From Bog-793 sp035625025 (GTDB taxonomy: Bacteria; Actinomycetota; Acidimicrobiia; Acidimicrobiales; Bog-793), in NCBI GenBank assembly GCA_035625025.1, contig DASPQJ010000041.1:17672-81671 (forward strand): a stretch of DNA of 64,000 bases, written 5' to 3'. The notes under the pieces were generated by a model, which was not told the origin of the DNA, did no database searches, and saw only the letters and a program-made list of their open reading frames with translations. Numbering within the stretch: the first letter of the stretch is position 1; each line of letters begins with the position of its first letter. Shown here piece after piece: positions 34,895-43,893 of the stretch. Made by a program: the position numbers and the translations under genes.

Positions 34895-36247
34895 TCAGCC
34901 GGGAGCTGCCGGCGCGCCACTGCCGGCGAGGACGGCCGGGCCCGGCGCAACCGAGAAGTTCGCGGCCCGCGCGAGCCCGCGCGAGGGGACCACGCCCTCG
35001 AGGAGATACGCCCAGACGAACAGGTTCGCCGGGTACATGAGGTAGCCGAAACGCGTCGCCGGCGCGAGCACCGTGGCGAGCAGCATCGCCCAGGCCGTAA
35101 AGCGCACGGCGGCCGCCGGGGTGCGCGGCATCCAGCGTCTCAGGCCGTAGGCGACGAGACCGACTGCGACGACGACGAGCACAGCGGTGATCAGCCGACG
35201 GTGGTCGGGGAACACGGTCACGAGGACCTGCCCGAAAAGCGGGCTCGCCGCCGGGGATTTCACCGCCGCGAGACCGAGCGGGAAGCGGATCACGTTCTCG
35301 AAGAAGGCCCCCGGGCTCGTCGCGAAGCCGACCCCGATCACCGGGACGGCGACGAGCGCGACCGCGCCCCCGTAGCGCAGCGGCGCCGGGTGCCCTTCCC
35401 GGTCCCGGATGGCGAGAGCCATGAGGACGAGCACGGGCCAGGCGGTGAACTTCAGCGTCGCGGCCCAGCCGAGGACGAGGCCCGCGAGCACCGGTCGCCG
35501 CTTCGCCGCCAGCACGACACCCGCCAGCATGAGGCCGAGGACGGGGAGGTCGTCGCCTCCCGTCACCATCGGCAGCGCTCCCGAGGGCAGGACGACGAGG
35601 AACTGCAGCACCCGTCCCCGGCGCCCGACCGTCGCTCCGGCCCATAAAAGCGTGATCGCGCCGACAAGGAGCGTGAACCCGGCGAGGGTGACCCGGGCAT
35701 CGATGAGCTCGGCCGGCCCAGAAAGGGCGTTGGCGAGCCCGAAGGGAGCCATCCCCGGCAAGTACGGGTAGAAGGAATTGGCGTCGATCGACTTCGCGTC
35801 GCTGCGCGGAGAGACACCGACGGTCGTCGGGTGCGCGAGATACGGGCTCCTGCCGGCGGCGAGCCGGTCGCCGGCGCGCTCGACGACGGCGACCTCGGAC
35901 TGCGCGTTGGCGCCGGGACGCGCCTCGGCTCGCCAGACGAGCTCCGAGACGAGCGGGACGAGGACGGCGCCGATGACGAGGACGACGACGACGAGACGTC
36001 GCACCAGGCTCAGTGCTGCCGGGCGGATCGCGCCCCGGCGGTGCGCAAGGGCCACGACACCGCAGACGATGGTCCCGACCCCGTAAGAGACCGCCGCCAT
36101 CTCGCCCCACAGCCGGTAGTCCGCCGAGACAGCGACGGCGATGGTCGCGACGGCGAAGACCGTGGCGCAGAGGTAAAGGAACGTGTCCTTTTCGATCGGA
36201 GACCACGACATCCCGCGCCGGTACGCCGACAGGACAGCGCTCCGCAT
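34895..36247 (-). CDS. GT87-like polytopic membrane glycosyltransferase (DUF2029)
   Basis: A 450-residue integral membrane protein with about ten hydrophobic segments. Its layout recalls the GT-C alpha-mannosyltransferases of actinobacteria (DUF2029/GT87): a long external loop after the third helix, 'SIDANSFYPYLPGMAPFGLA', 'LPMVTGGDDLPVLGLMLAGV', 'WAATLKFTAWPVLVLMA' and 'VFPDHRRLITAVLVV'. These use polyprenol-phosphate-mannose as donor, which would fit the mannosyltransferase at 14.0 kb, but this link is inference. Start ATG 36247 is 8 nt after TACGAT, so it is probably leaderless. The longer frame from 36313 begins before that. Confidence 0.75.
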   Translation of the reverse strand: MRSAVLSAYRRGMSWSPIEKDTFLYLCATVFAVATIAVAVSADYRLWGEMAAVSYGVGTIVCGVVALAHRRGAIRPAALSLVRRLVVVVLVIGAVLVPLVSELVWRAEARPGANAQSEVAVVERAGDRLAAGRSPYLAHPTTVGVSPRSDAKSIDANSFYPYLPGMAPFGLANALSGPAELIDARVTLAGFTLLVGAITLLWAGATVGRRGRVLQFLVVLPSGALPMVTGGDDLPVLGLMLAGVVLAAKRRPVLAGLVLGWAATLKFTAWPVLVLMALAIRDREGHPAPLRYGGAVALVAVPVIGVGFATSPGAFFENVIRFPLGLAAVKSPAASPLFGQVLVTVFPDHRRLITAVLVVVAVGLVAYGLRRWMPRTPAAAVRFTAWAMLLATVLAPATRFGYLMYPANLFVWAYLLEGVVPSRGLARAANFSVAPGPAVLAGSGAPAAPG

Positions 36248-36255
36248 CGGACGGA

Positions 36256-36261
36256 ATCGTA
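36256..36261 (-). promoter_or_regulatory. Leaderless -10 of the GT87-like gene
   Basis: TACGAT on the minus strand, 8 nt before ATG 36247. A 16-bp GC palindrome (36267-36282) sits just upstream of it. Confidence 0.5.
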
Positions 36262-36316
36262 CTCTCGGGGCCCGCGGGCCCCAGGGCGCTGAGGCGCTAG
36301 GGCCGGCGCGCACCGC

Positions 36317-36341
36317 CCCGCCTCCGGGAACCGGAGGCGGG
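36317..36341 (-). terminator. GC hairpin downstream of the peroxiredoxin gene
   Basis: CCCGCCTCCGG-GAA-CCGGAGGCGGG is an 11-bp perfect stem with a GAA loop, 32 bp after the stop of the peroxiredoxin gene. There is no T-run, as is common for actinobacterial terminators. Confidence 0.6.
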
Positions 36342-36373
36342 ACTGGGCGCCACGAGCGGTCGGGCGGTCCCGC

Positions 36374-37009
36374 TCAGCGGTTTGGTTGCGGGGTGTAGCG
36401 CAGGTACTTCTTGACCGTCTTGAAACCCTTCGGGAACTTCACCTTGGCGTCGTCGTCGGAGATCGCCGGGGCGATGATCACGTCGTCGCCGTCCTTCCAG
36501 TTCACCGGTGTCGAGACCGAGTAGTTCGCGCTGAGCTGGAGCGAGTCGAGGACGCGCAGGATCTCCTCGAAGTTCCGTCCCGTGCTCGCCGGGTAGGTGA
36601 TCGTCAGCTTCACCTTCTTGTCCGGGCCGATGACGAAGACCGACCGGACCGTGAGCGTGTTGTCGGCGTTCGGGTGGATCATCCCGTAAAGATCGGCGAT
36701 CTTGCGATCGGGGTCGCCGAGTAACGGGTAGTTCAGAGTCTGGCCGGTCGCGTCCTTGATGTCGCCAGCCCAGTCCTTGTGGGAGGCAACCGGGTCGACC
36801 GACACCCCGAGGACCTTGGTGTTGCGTTTGTCGAACTGCCCCTTCAGGCGGGCGACCTCGCCGAGCTCCGTCGTGCACACCGGCGTGAAGTCCTTCGGGT
36901 GCGAAAAGAGAACCCCCCAGCCGTCCCCGAGATAGTCGTAGAGCGTGATCTCCCCGACGGTCGAGTCGGCGGTGAAATTCGGAGCGGTATCCCCCAGCTG
37001 CAATGCCAT
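36374..37009 (-). CDS. 1-Cys peroxiredoxin (Prx6 family), copy A
   Basis: Thiol peroxidase that reduces peroxides. The 211-residue protein has the peroxidatic Cys in 'SHPKDFTPVCTTELGEV', 'LGVSVDPVASHKDWAGDI', 'FVIGPDKKVKLTITYPAS' and the long Prx6 C-terminal extension 'STPVNWKDGDDVIIAPAIS'. No resolving Cys is visible, so the reductant is outside, perhaps mycothiol. ATG 37009 is preceded by GAAAGG. A TAGGCT (37073-37078, minus strand) may be its -10. It is the downstream partner of a close paralogue. Confidence 0.92.
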   Translation of the reverse strand: MALQLGDTAPNFTADSTVGEITLYDYLGDGWGVLFSHPKDFTPVCTTELGEVARLKGQFDKRNTKVLGVSVDPVASHKDWAGDIKDATGQTLNYPLLGDPDRKIADLYGMIHPNADNTLTVRSVFVIGPDKKVKLTITYPASTGRNFEEILRVLDSLQLSANYSVSTPVNWKDGDDVIIAPAISDDDAKVKFPKGFKTVKKYLRYTPQPNR

Positions 37010-37147
37010 GGCCCTTTCTTCTTCCCATCCGGTGGCACCCGGCGCGCACCAGGGTGCCGGTCGTGTGGGGCGAGCCTAACGGCGCCGGCGCGAAACCCGA
37101 CCGACTCGACCCGCTTTCTCCGGCTCGGCGCCAGGGCCGCAGGAAGC

Positions 37148-37783
37148 TCAGATTCCGGGCTGCGGCGTGAAGCGGAGGTAGTCCGTCACTGTCCGGAATC
37201 CCTGCGGGAACTGCACTCCGGCTTCCTCGTCCGAGACATTCGGCGAGATGATCACGTCGTCGCCCGGCTGCCAGTTGGCCGGCGTCATGACCGCGTGCCG
37301 GGCGGTGAGCTGGAGCGAATCGAGCGCCCGCAGGATCTCCCCGAGGTTCCGGCCGGTACCAATCGGGTAGTTCATGAGCAGCTCGACTCGCTTGTCGGGG
37401 TCGATGACGACGACCGACCGGACCGAGAGCGGGTCGGGCGCGAAGGGGTGGACCATCCCGTACAGGTTGGCGACGATGCGATCGGGGTCGCCGATCACCG
37501 GGAAGTTCACCTTGCACCCGGTCGCCTCTTCGATGTCGCGGAACCAGTCGCAGTGCGAGGCGACGGAGTCGACCGAGATGCCGACGACCTTCGTGCTGCG
37601 CCGCTCGAACTCGCCGATCAGACGGGCGACCTCACCGAGCTCGGTCGTGCACACCGGCGCGAAGTCCTTCGGGTGGGAAAAGAGGACCCCCCAGCTTCCG
37701 CCGAGGAAGTCGTGGAACGCGATCTTCCCTCGGGTCGAATCAGCGGTGAAGTCAGGCGCGTAGTCGCCCAGTCGCAGCGTCAT
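37148..37783 (-). CDS. 1-Cys peroxiredoxin (Prx6 family), copy B
   Basis: Same length (211) and layout as copy A: 'SHPKDFAPVCTTELGEVARL', 'VVGISVDSVASHCDWFRDI', 'RSVVVIDPDKRVELLMNYPI' and 'MTPANWQPGDDVIISPNVSD'. It has two extra Cys that copy A lacks, one in 'SHCDW' and one in 'EEATGCKVNF'; these could act as resolving or regulatory thiols. The tandem pair is separated by 138 bp containing a weak 7-bp hairpin (GGCACCC ... GGGTGCC, 37034-37058). Tandem duplication followed by divergence is the simplest reading. Confidence 0.92.
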   Translation of the reverse strand: MTLRLGDYAPDFTADSTRGKIAFHDFLGGSWGVLFSHPKDFAPVCTTELGEVARLIGEFERRSTKVVGISVDSVASHCDWFRDIEEATGCKVNFPVIGDPDRIVANLYGMVHPFAPDPLSVRSVVVIDPDKRVELLMNYPIGTGRNLGEILRALDSLQLTARHAVMTPANWQPGDDVIISPNVSDEEAGVQFPQGFRTVTDYLRFTPQPGI

Positions 37784-37892
37784 TCTGCTCCCCCCGATCG
37801 TCGCGCGCGCCACCCATTCCAGCTGTCCGTCTCCCCAGCCGCGATGGCCGCGAAAGATCACAGTAACGGAAGCGCGCCCGGCGCCGGCGATT

Positions 37893-38525
37893 TCAGTCCG
37901 GACGGGTCTTTGGGTCCGGAGCGACGACACGGCCCCGCCGGCGGTGGACGACGACGGCGACGGCGACGGCGACGATGATGATGATGATGATCGTGGTCGA
38001 GACCCGACCGCCCCAGGTCAGCACCTTCTCGTAGGACTTGCCGACGGCGTAGCCGGCGAGCGTGTAGGCGGACCCCCAGACGAGGCCGCCGGCGGCGTTC
38101 GCGGCGAGGAACGTCCGATAGCGCACTTCGGAAGCCCCGGCGACGCCGGGGACGAGGGCGCGGAAGACGGCGGCGAAGCGGCCGACGAAGACGGCGTAGG
38201 CCCCGCGGCGCTGCAGGAAGAGCCGGGTCCGTTCGACCCCCCGATGGTCCTTCAGCGGCCGGTGCGACAGGAGCACTGGTCCGAAGCGCCGGCCGACCTC
38301 GTAGCCGACGCTGTCGCCGACGATCGCGCAGAGCACGACGAGGGTGCAGATCCACGACAGGCTGACGTGGTGCTCCGAGGCGAGCACACCCCCGAAGACG
38401 ACCGCCGTCTCGCCCGGCAGGACGAAGCCGACGAAGAGCGCGGCCTCGCCGAAACACAGCGCCCCGACGAGCGCGTACGCCTCCCAGCCACCGAGCCCGA
38501 GGAGCGGGCTGAGCAGCGTGTTCAC
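37893..38525 (-). CDS. DedA-family membrane protein
   Basis: A 210-residue polytopic protein of the DedA/VTT family, whose members scramble or flip polyprenyl phosphate and phospholipids. Motifs are 'FVGFVLPGETAVVFGGVLAS', 'CAIVGDSVGYEVGRRFGP', and the family signature 'YAVFVGRFAAVFRALVPGVA' with 'YRTFLAANAAGGLVWG'. The last helix holds the odd run 'TTIIIIIIVAVAVAVVV', encoded by short tandem codon repeats (see 37950-37991). The start is GTG 38525; the frame extends upstream but without match. Confidence 0.88.
   Translation of the reverse strand: MNTLLSPLLGLGGWEAYALVGALCFGEAALFVGFVLPGETAVVFGGVLASEHHVSLSWICTLVVLCAIVGDSVGYEVGRRFGPVLLSHRPLKDHRGVERTRLFLQRRGAYAVFVGRFAAVFRALVPGVAGASEVRYRTFLAANAAGGLVWGSAYTLAGYAVGKSYEKVLTWGGRVSTTIIIIIIVAVAVAVVVHRRRGRVVAPDPKTRPD
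37950..37991. repeat. Short tandem repeats (GGCGAC)n and (GAT)6 inside dedA-like gene
   Basis: Plus strand: about three GGCGAC units followed directly by six GAT units (37974-37991). On the coding strand they read as Ile6 and alternating Val-Ala in the last membrane helix. Copy-number change would alter helix length without a frameshift. Confidence 0.75.
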
Positions 38526-38814
38526 GCCCGCGTGACCCGTGCCACGGGCGAAACTGTAGGCGGCGCCCAGCGGGCAACGACGCCTCGCCCGCCCTCGCCC
38601 GACCCGCGACCGGGCCCGGCCCGCCGGCCGGGGTCCGGCTCGGAGCCCTCGTCCCGGGTCACCCGGCGCCGCGCCCGAGGCGCCGGCCAGGCGATGACCC
38701 GGCCGGGTCGCCCGGCACGGCGCGCCGGGCTGACCCCGGTTCGTTCCAATCGGCGCCGGTGTGCCAACATTTCTGTGACCGACGGGCCGGGGGCCCCGGG
38801 GCATCGAGGAGATC

Positions 38815-39435
38815 GTGACGGCAGAGCTCGAGAAGCACTCCCTTGACGGGCGGCGCGCCCGCGGGGAGCGGACGCGCCTCAAGGTCATCGAGGCGCTGCT
38901 CGATCTCGTCGACGACGGCACCGTCCGGCCAACCGCGCAGGAAGTGGCGGCACGCGCCGGGGTCGCGCTCCGCACCGTCTACCACCACTTCGAAGACGTC
39001 GAGGCGTTGCGGCGACTGGCCCTCGACCTGCAGATGCGTCGGCACGCCGAAATACTTCAGCCCGTCGACGCGCGCCTCGCGCTCGACGAGCGCATCCAGA
39101 CGATCGCCGGCCAGTGTCGCCGGCTCTTCGAGATCCTCACGCCGATCCGCCGGGCGACGATGTTCGACGAGCAGAGCTCGCCCGAAATGGCCCAAGGCAT
39201 CGCCTTTTGCACCCGCACTCGCCGTGACCACGTGATCGCCACCTTCGCACCCGAACTGCGACGTGCCGGCGCCGAGGAGCGCGTCCTCACCGACTCGATC
39301 GACTTCGTCACGGCCTGGCCGACCTGGGAGTATCTGCGCGCCGCGGTCGGCCGGTCTCCCGCGGCAGCGACGCGGGCGATCGTCGCGTCTCTCCAGGCCC
39401 TTCTCCGGCCGCTGAGCCGCCACCCAGGACCGTGA
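38815..39435 (+). CDS. TetR-family transcriptional regulator
   Basis: A 206-residue regulator with an N-terminal helix-turn-helix (about 18-65): 'RTRLKVIEALLDLVDDG', 'TAQEVAARAGVALRTVYHHF'. The ligand domain is unclassified. The target is unknown. It is divergent from the dedA-like gene across 289 bp and upstream of a GNAT gene in the same direction. The GTG start is preceded by GAGGAG. Confidence 0.88.
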   Translation: MTAELEKHSLDGRRARGERTRLKVIEALLDLVDDGTVRPTAQEVAARAGVALRTVYHHFEDVEALRRLALDLQMRRHAEILQPVDARLALDERIQTIAGQCRRLFEILTPIRRATMFDEQSSPEMAQGIAFCTRTRRDHVIATFAPELRRAGAEERVLTDSIDFVTAWPTWEYLRAAVGRSPAAATRAIVASLQALLRPLSRHPGP

Positions 39436-39481
39436 TCGGGCGCGAAAAGAAGGCGAATCGCCGGCCACCCGGCGGGTCACA

Positions 39482-39991
39482 TTGAACGCGCCGCCGGGTC
39501 GAAACGATCTTTCCGCGCCGAAAGAAATCGAGCTTCGCCGCGAGCAGTTGTCGAGTCAATCGGCGACCAAACTCGTCTCGGCGCTCAACACCGAGCTGCG
39601 CGGGCGCTATCCCGACCCGCGGGACTGTCACTTCGATCTCAGCGAAGACGACGTCGCTCCCGGACGCGGCGTATTCATCGTGGCGTCGGAGGGAGGAGTC
39701 GACATCGGTTGTGGCGCCGTTCGGCTACTCGACGACGGACGCGCCGAGCTGAAGCGCCTCTTCGTCGCGCCCGCTTTCCGCGGGCAGCGAATTGCCCCCA
39801 AGCTCCTCGACTTTCTCGAGAGCGAGGCGCGATTCCTCGGCGCTTCCCGGATCGTTCTCGCCACGGGGATCCGCTCACCAGAGGCGCTTGCCCTCTACCG
39901 GCGGGCGGGATACGTCCCGATCGACAACTTCGATCCCTACGAGGAATCGGTCGCCATCGTCTGCATGGGCAAAGACCTCGGCCCGCTCTGA
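39482..39991 (+). CDS. GNAT-family N-acetyltransferase
   Basis: A 169-residue single GNAT: 'GVDIGCGAVRLLDDGRAELK', 'RLFVAPAFRGQRIAPKLLDF' (acetyl-CoA loop) and 'RSPEALALYRRAGYVPIDNF'. The TTG start at 39482 has no good ribosome binding site; a later start around residue 15-25 is possible because the fold begins near 'ALNTELRGRYPDP'. It lies 46 bp after the TetR gene and could share its promoter. Substrate unknown. Confidence 0.8.
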   Translation: MNAPPGRNDLSAPKEIELRREQLSSQSATKLVSALNTELRGRYPDPRDCHFDLSEDDVAPGRGVFIVASEGGVDIGCGAVRLLDDGRAELKRLFVAPAFRGQRIAPKLLDFLESEARFLGASRIVLATGIRSPEALALYRRAGYVPIDNFDPYEESVAIVCMGKDLGPL

Positions 39992-40068
39992 ACCCCGGCC
40001 ACGCCCGGTTGTCGGCAGGGCGAGCGATAGCCTACGGGGGCCCTTTCGGCCTACCCAGGAGTTACTCG

Positions 40069-41928
40069 ATGTCCGCCACGACCGTAGATGACCTGCAAAT
40101 CGTCGCCGAACTCGCGAGGCAGCTCCGCGTCGACTCGATCCGCTGCGCGACGTCAGCCGGATCCGGTCACCCGACCTCTTCTCTCTCGGCCGCCGACCTC
40201 CTCGCCGTCCTCGTCACCCGCCATCTCCACTACGACTGGGCGGATCCGAAGCGACCCGAGAACGACCACCTGATCTTCTCGAAGGGCCACGCCTCACCGC
40301 TTTTGTACTCGGTATTCCGGGCCGTCGGCGTCGTCGACGAGGACGAGCTCATCACGACCTACCGTCGCCTCGGCGCGCGCTTGCAAGGTCACCCGACACC
40401 GGCGCTCCCTTGGGTCGACCTCGCCACCGGGTCCCTCGGGTTCGGCGTCGCCGCCGCAATCGGCGTGGCACTGGCAGGCAAGTTCCTCGACGAGCTCCCC
40501 TACCGGGTGTGGGCGCTGTGCGGGGACAGCGAGCTTTCCGAAGGCTCGGTTTGGGAGGCCTTCGACAAGGCCGCGCACTACGAACTCGACAACTTCACCG
40601 TGATCGTCGACGTCAACCGTCTCGGTCAGGTCGGGCCGACCGAGCTCGGTTGGGACCTCGATGCCTACTCGACGCGCGTCTCCGCCTTCGGCTGCCACCC
40701 GATCGAAGTCGACGGGCACGACCTCGGGGCGATCGACGCCGCCTTCGAAGAGGCGCGGCGCGCCCGCCGGCCGTCGGTCATCCTCGCCCGCACGGTGAAG
40801 GGCAAGGGGGTGCCGGAGGTCGAGGACAAGGTCGGCTGGCACGGCCTCGCGCTGCCCGCCGACCTCGCCGAGAAAGCCGTTGTCGCGCTCGGCGGCCCGA
40901 GCTCGTTGCGCGTCAGCACACCGCTCCCCGAACCCGGGATCCCGGCGATCACGCCCAACCCGCATGCGGTCGTCACGCTCCCCCGCTACGCCCTCGGCGA
41001 CAAAGTCGCGACACGCAAGGCCTACGGCGAGGCTCTCGTCGCGTTGGCGGCCCGCCCCGAGGTCGTCGTGATCGACGCCGAGGTGGGTAACTCGACGTTC
41101 TCGGAGATGTTCTTCGCCGTCGCCCCGGAGCGTTCCTTCCAGGCCTTCATCGCCGAGCAGCTGATGATCGCGGCGGCCTCCGGTCTCGCTGTGCGCGGCT
41201 ACGTGCCCTTCGCCGCGACCTTCGGCGCGTTCCTCTCCCGGGCCTTTGACTTCCTGCGGATGTCGGGGGTCTCCGAGGTCTCGATCCGCCTCGCCGGCTC
41301 GCACGCCGGAGTCGAGATCGGTGCCGACGGACCCTCCCAGATGGCTCTCGAGGACCTCGCGGCCCTGCGGGCGATCAACGGGTCGACCGTTCTGTATCCC
41401 GCCGACGCGACCTCGGCGGCGGCCCTCACCGCGGCGATGGCCGACCGCCCGGGGGTCTGCTACCTGCGAACGACACGCGGCGCCTACCCCGTCATCTACG
41501 GCCCGGGCGAGGCGTTCCCGATCGGCGGTGCCAAGGTTGTGCGGATGGGTCCGGCCGACGCGGTCACGCTCGTCGGCGCCGGCGTGACGCTCCACGAGAG
41601 CCTCGCCGCGGCCGAGATCCTGAAGAATGAAGGCATCGAGGCGCGCGTCGTCGACTGCTACTCGGTGAAGCCGATCGACACCGCGACCCTCCTCGCCTCG
41701 TGCGAGGCGACGGGCGGCCGGATCGTCGTCACCGAGGACCACTACCCCGCCGGAGGACTCGGCGAGGCCGTGGAGTCGGCTCTCCTCGCCGCGGGGGCCG
41801 CGCCGCGCCTCGCGCACCTCGCGGTCCGCGGGCTCTCGCAGTCGGGAACACCGGCCGAGCTCCTCGCCGCCGCCGGCATCTCGGCGGAGTGCATCGCCGA
41901 CGCGGCCCGCTCTCTCGTGCGAGGCTGA
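40069..41928 (+). CDS. tkt: Transketolase
   Basis: TPP enzyme of the pentose-phosphate pathway moving two-carbon units. The 619-residue protein is the shorter form with N- and Pyr domains joined: 'RCATSAGSGHPTSSLSAADL', 'FSKGHASPLLYSVFRAVG', the TPP motif 'ALCGDSELSEGSVWEAFDKA' with 'NFTVIVDVNRLGQVGPTE', 'ARTVKGKGVPEVE', 'VVVIDAEVGNSTFSEMF' (catalytic Glu), and the C-domain from about 490 ('TEDHYPAGGLGEAVESALL'). Start ATG 40069 with AGGAG at 40057-40061. The longer frame is shadow of the GNAT gene. TAGCCT at 40028-40033 may be the -10. Confidence 0.93.
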   Translation: MSATTVDDLQIVAELARQLRVDSIRCATSAGSGHPTSSLSAADLLAVLVTRHLHYDWADPKRPENDHLIFSKGHASPLLYSVFRAVGVVDEDELITTYRRLGARLQGHPTPALPWVDLATGSLGFGVAAAIGVALAGKFLDELPYRVWALCGDSELSEGSVWEAFDKAAHYELDNFTVIVDVNRLGQVGPTELGWDLDAYSTRVSAFGCHPIEVDGHDLGAIDAAFEEARRARRPSVILARTVKGKGVPEVEDKVGWHGLALPADLAEKAVVALGGPSSLRVSTPLPEPGIPAITPNPHAVVTLPRYALGDKVATRKAYGEALVALAARPEVVVIDAEVGNSTFSEMFFAVAPERSFQAFIAEQLMIAAASGLAVRGYVPFAATFGAFLSRAFDFLRMSGVSEVSIRLAGSHAGVEIGADGPSQMALEDLAALRAINGSTVLYPADATSAAALTAAMADRPGVCYLRTTRGAYPVIYGPGEAFPIGGAKVVRMGPADAVTLVGAGVTLHESLAAAEILKNEGIEARVVDCYSVKPIDTATLLASCEATGGRIVVTEDHYPAGGLGEAVESALLAAGAAPRLAHLAVRGLSQSGTPAELLAAAGISAECIADAARSLVRG

Positions 41929-42038
41929 GCTTTCGCGCGGTCACAGAGTCAGGAGGGGCCGAGGGCCGATCGATCTGCGGCTCGCCGGATCCCTGCGCGA
42001 AAGGGAAGCTCCGCGCCAACCGGCTCCGAGGAGACAAG

Positions 42039-42902
42039 ATGAGCGCCGACCTGGCATCTGATGGCGCGGTGACGCCGCGTGAGGCCCAACAGGTCGCCAA
42101 GGCGAACGCGTCGTCTCGCACACCGGTCGTTTTCATCCACGGGCTGTGGGCGCTGGCGAGCGTCTGGGACCGCTGGGTCACGGCTTTCGAGGAGGCCGGC
42201 TACGTCGCCTTGACGCCGGGTTGGCCCGGCGACCCGGAGACGGTGGCGGCGGCCAACAAGCATCCCGAAGCCTTCGCACGCCAGCGCGTCGCCGGGATCG
42301 TCGATCATCTCGAAGGGATCATCGGCGGCCTGGCGGAAAAGCCGGTCGTGGTCGGCCACTCCTTTGGGGGACTGCTAACCCAGATCCTCGCCGGCCACGG
42401 CGTCGCCCGGGTGTCGGTGGCGATCAGCCCGGCCCCGTTCCGCGGCGTGCTGCCCTTGCCGGTCTCGACACTGCGTTCCGTCCTGCCGGTACTCGGCCAT
42501 CCGGCCAACCGCCGGCGCGTGCTTCCGCTCAGCTACGCGCAGTTCCGCTACGCGGTCGCCAACGCGACGAGCGAGCCGGAAGCCCGGGAGTTGTACGGGA
42601 CCCACGGGGTGCCCGCCTGCGGCAGGCTGGTGTTTCAGGACGCTTTCGCCAACCTCAACCCGGCCACCGAGGTGCGGGTCGACACGAGAAACCCCGGGCG
42701 GGGACCCCTGCTCATCATCTCGGGCGAAAAGGACCGCTTCTTGCCGCCGGCGATCGCCCGGGCATCGTACCGGCGCCAGCGCTCCAACGAGGCAGTGACC
42801 GAGATCGCCGAGATCCCGGGCCGCGGGCACTCGCTCACCTTCGACAGTGGCTGGCGGGAGGTCGCCGAGATCGCGCTGGAGTTCGTCGGCCGCGCCGTCT
42901 AG
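42039..42902 (+). CDS. Alpha/beta-hydrolase
   Basis: A 287-residue serine hydrolase fold: 'TPVVFIHGLWALASVWDRWV' (oxyanion HG), nucleophile elbow 'VVGHSFGGLLTQIL', acid 'LLIISGEKDRFLPP', and His 'IPGRGHSLTFDSGW'. It resembles the arylesterase/haloperoxidase-like hydrolases common in actinobacteria; the substrate is not evident. The ATG 42039 has GAGGAG about 8 nt upstream. It is 110 bp after tkt and may be independent. Confidence 0.85.
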   Translation: MSADLASDGAVTPREAQQVAKANASSRTPVVFIHGLWALASVWDRWVTAFEEAGYVALTPGWPGDPETVAAANKHPEAFARQRVAGIVDHLEGIIGGLAEKPVVVGHSFGGLLTQILAGHGVARVSVAISPAPFRGVLPLPVSTLRSVLPVLGHPANRRRVLPLSYAQFRYAVANATSEPEARELYGTHGVPACGRLVFQDAFANLNPATEVRVDTRNPGRGPLLIISGEKDRFLPPAIARASYRRQRSNEAVTEIAEIPGRGHSLTFDSGWREVAEIALEFVGRAV

Positions 42903-43401
42903 CTCCTCGCGGGAGACGGACACACGCGATCCCGAGAACCTCCAGAACGCCATGATCGGGCGAACGGGCCCGTCGCGGCCGCGTCGACGGCCGCGCCGAA
43001 TCGCCCCTTCGTCTCGAGGCCGGTCCGGACGCCCCCGACGCCTCCGGAGGAACCGGCCACGAACATGGTGCCGTTACGGAGCCGCAAGCAGGATCCGACG
43101 GCCGGGCTCGTCCGCTCGAGGACCCGATCCAGCGTGAAAGGGACCTCGAGGGGGTCTCGGCTGATTCCCGGCAGTTGCGGGCTACGGGGTCTTTCGCCAC
43201 AATCGCGGGTGACCTGGACCGTGCAGGACCGGCGGATCCGGCTCGCCGCGCTGTCGGCCGAGGAGGACCTGCGTCTACCCGGTCGACCGAGCCTTTGACG
43301 GCCGACAAGACAACTCGGCCCGTGACGAGCTGAGCGCCCGTCGTGAGACGGACGCGCTGTCCGCGACAAGAAGGCAGGACCAAGGGAAGGGGGAGGCGCA
43401 C
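42903..43401. other. 499-bp stretch without recognisable gene
   Basis: Frames on both strands are low-complexity. The minus-strand reading 'TMFVAGSSGGVGGV' looks vaguely like a dinucleotide-fold piece but does not extend, so I do not call a relic. The last 25 bp hold the leader of the flavodoxin-like gene (GGGGGAGG near 43390). Confidence 0.4.
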
Positions 43402-43890
43402 ATGCAAGTCCTTGTCACCTGCGGCTCGAAGCGTGGAGGCACCGAGGAACTCGCCCAGATGCTCGCCGACGGTCTGCGGGAGGAAGGCCTCACCGTCGGC
43501 CTTTTCCGTCCGGAGGAGATCAAACACCTCGACCATTTCGACGTCGTCATCGTCGGCGGCGCGATCTACGCCGGCCGCTGGCACAAGACGTCACGACGCT
43601 TCGTGAAGGCCCACCTCCGAGAGCTCCGGCAACGCCCGACCTACTTCTTTTCCAGCGGACCCCTCGACGACTCCGCGGCCCGAAAGGAGATCCCGCCGGT
43701 GCAAGGGGTCCGGGCACTGATGAAACGGGTCGGCGCCCGCGGTCACATCACGTTCGGAGGCCGACTCCTTCCTGACGCCACGGGGTTTCCGGCCCGGGCG
43801 ATGGCGAAGGAGCATTCCGGCGACTGGCGCGATCCCGCGCAGGTGCGGTCCTGGGCGAAGACGATCGCCGCGCAACTGAACGCGGGCTGA
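43402..43890 (+). CDS. Flavodoxin-domain protein (HemG-like)
   Basis: A 162-residue FMN-binding flavodoxin-like protein: 'MQVLVTCGSKRGGTEELAQM' (FMN phosphate loop), 'DHFDVVIVGGAIYAGRWHKT' and 'PTYFFSSGPLDDSA'. The order matches the Flavodoxin_5 group that includes menaquinone-dependent protoporphyrinogen oxidase HemG, but many relatives are of unknown function. It lies 3 bp before the DUF4389 gene, so the two are an operon. ATG with a strong purine-rich leader. Confidence 0.82.
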   Translation: MQVLVTCGSKRGGTEELAQMLADGLREEGLTVGLFRPEEIKHLDHFDVVIVGGAIYAGRWHKTSRRFVKAHLRELRQRPTYFFSSGPLDDSAARKEIPPVQGVRALMKRVGARGHITFGGRLLPDATGFPARAMAKEHSGDWRDPAQVRSWAKTIAAQLNAG

Positions 43891-43893
43891 ACG

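Noticed and set aside
32725..35040. Long open frame (771 codons) antisense to rel
   Set aside because: Shadow of a GC-rich coding gene: Asp/Arg/Glu-rich low-complexity reading with no family resemblance.
36267..36282. GGGGCCCGCGGGCCCC palindrome as operator
   Set aside because: Simple GC palindromes arise often at this base composition, and no protein or partner site supports a role.
42950..43320. Possible dehydrogenase relic on the minus strand
   Set aside because: Only one short Gly-rich box ('AGSSGGVGGV') is suggestive and nothing around it continues a known fold.
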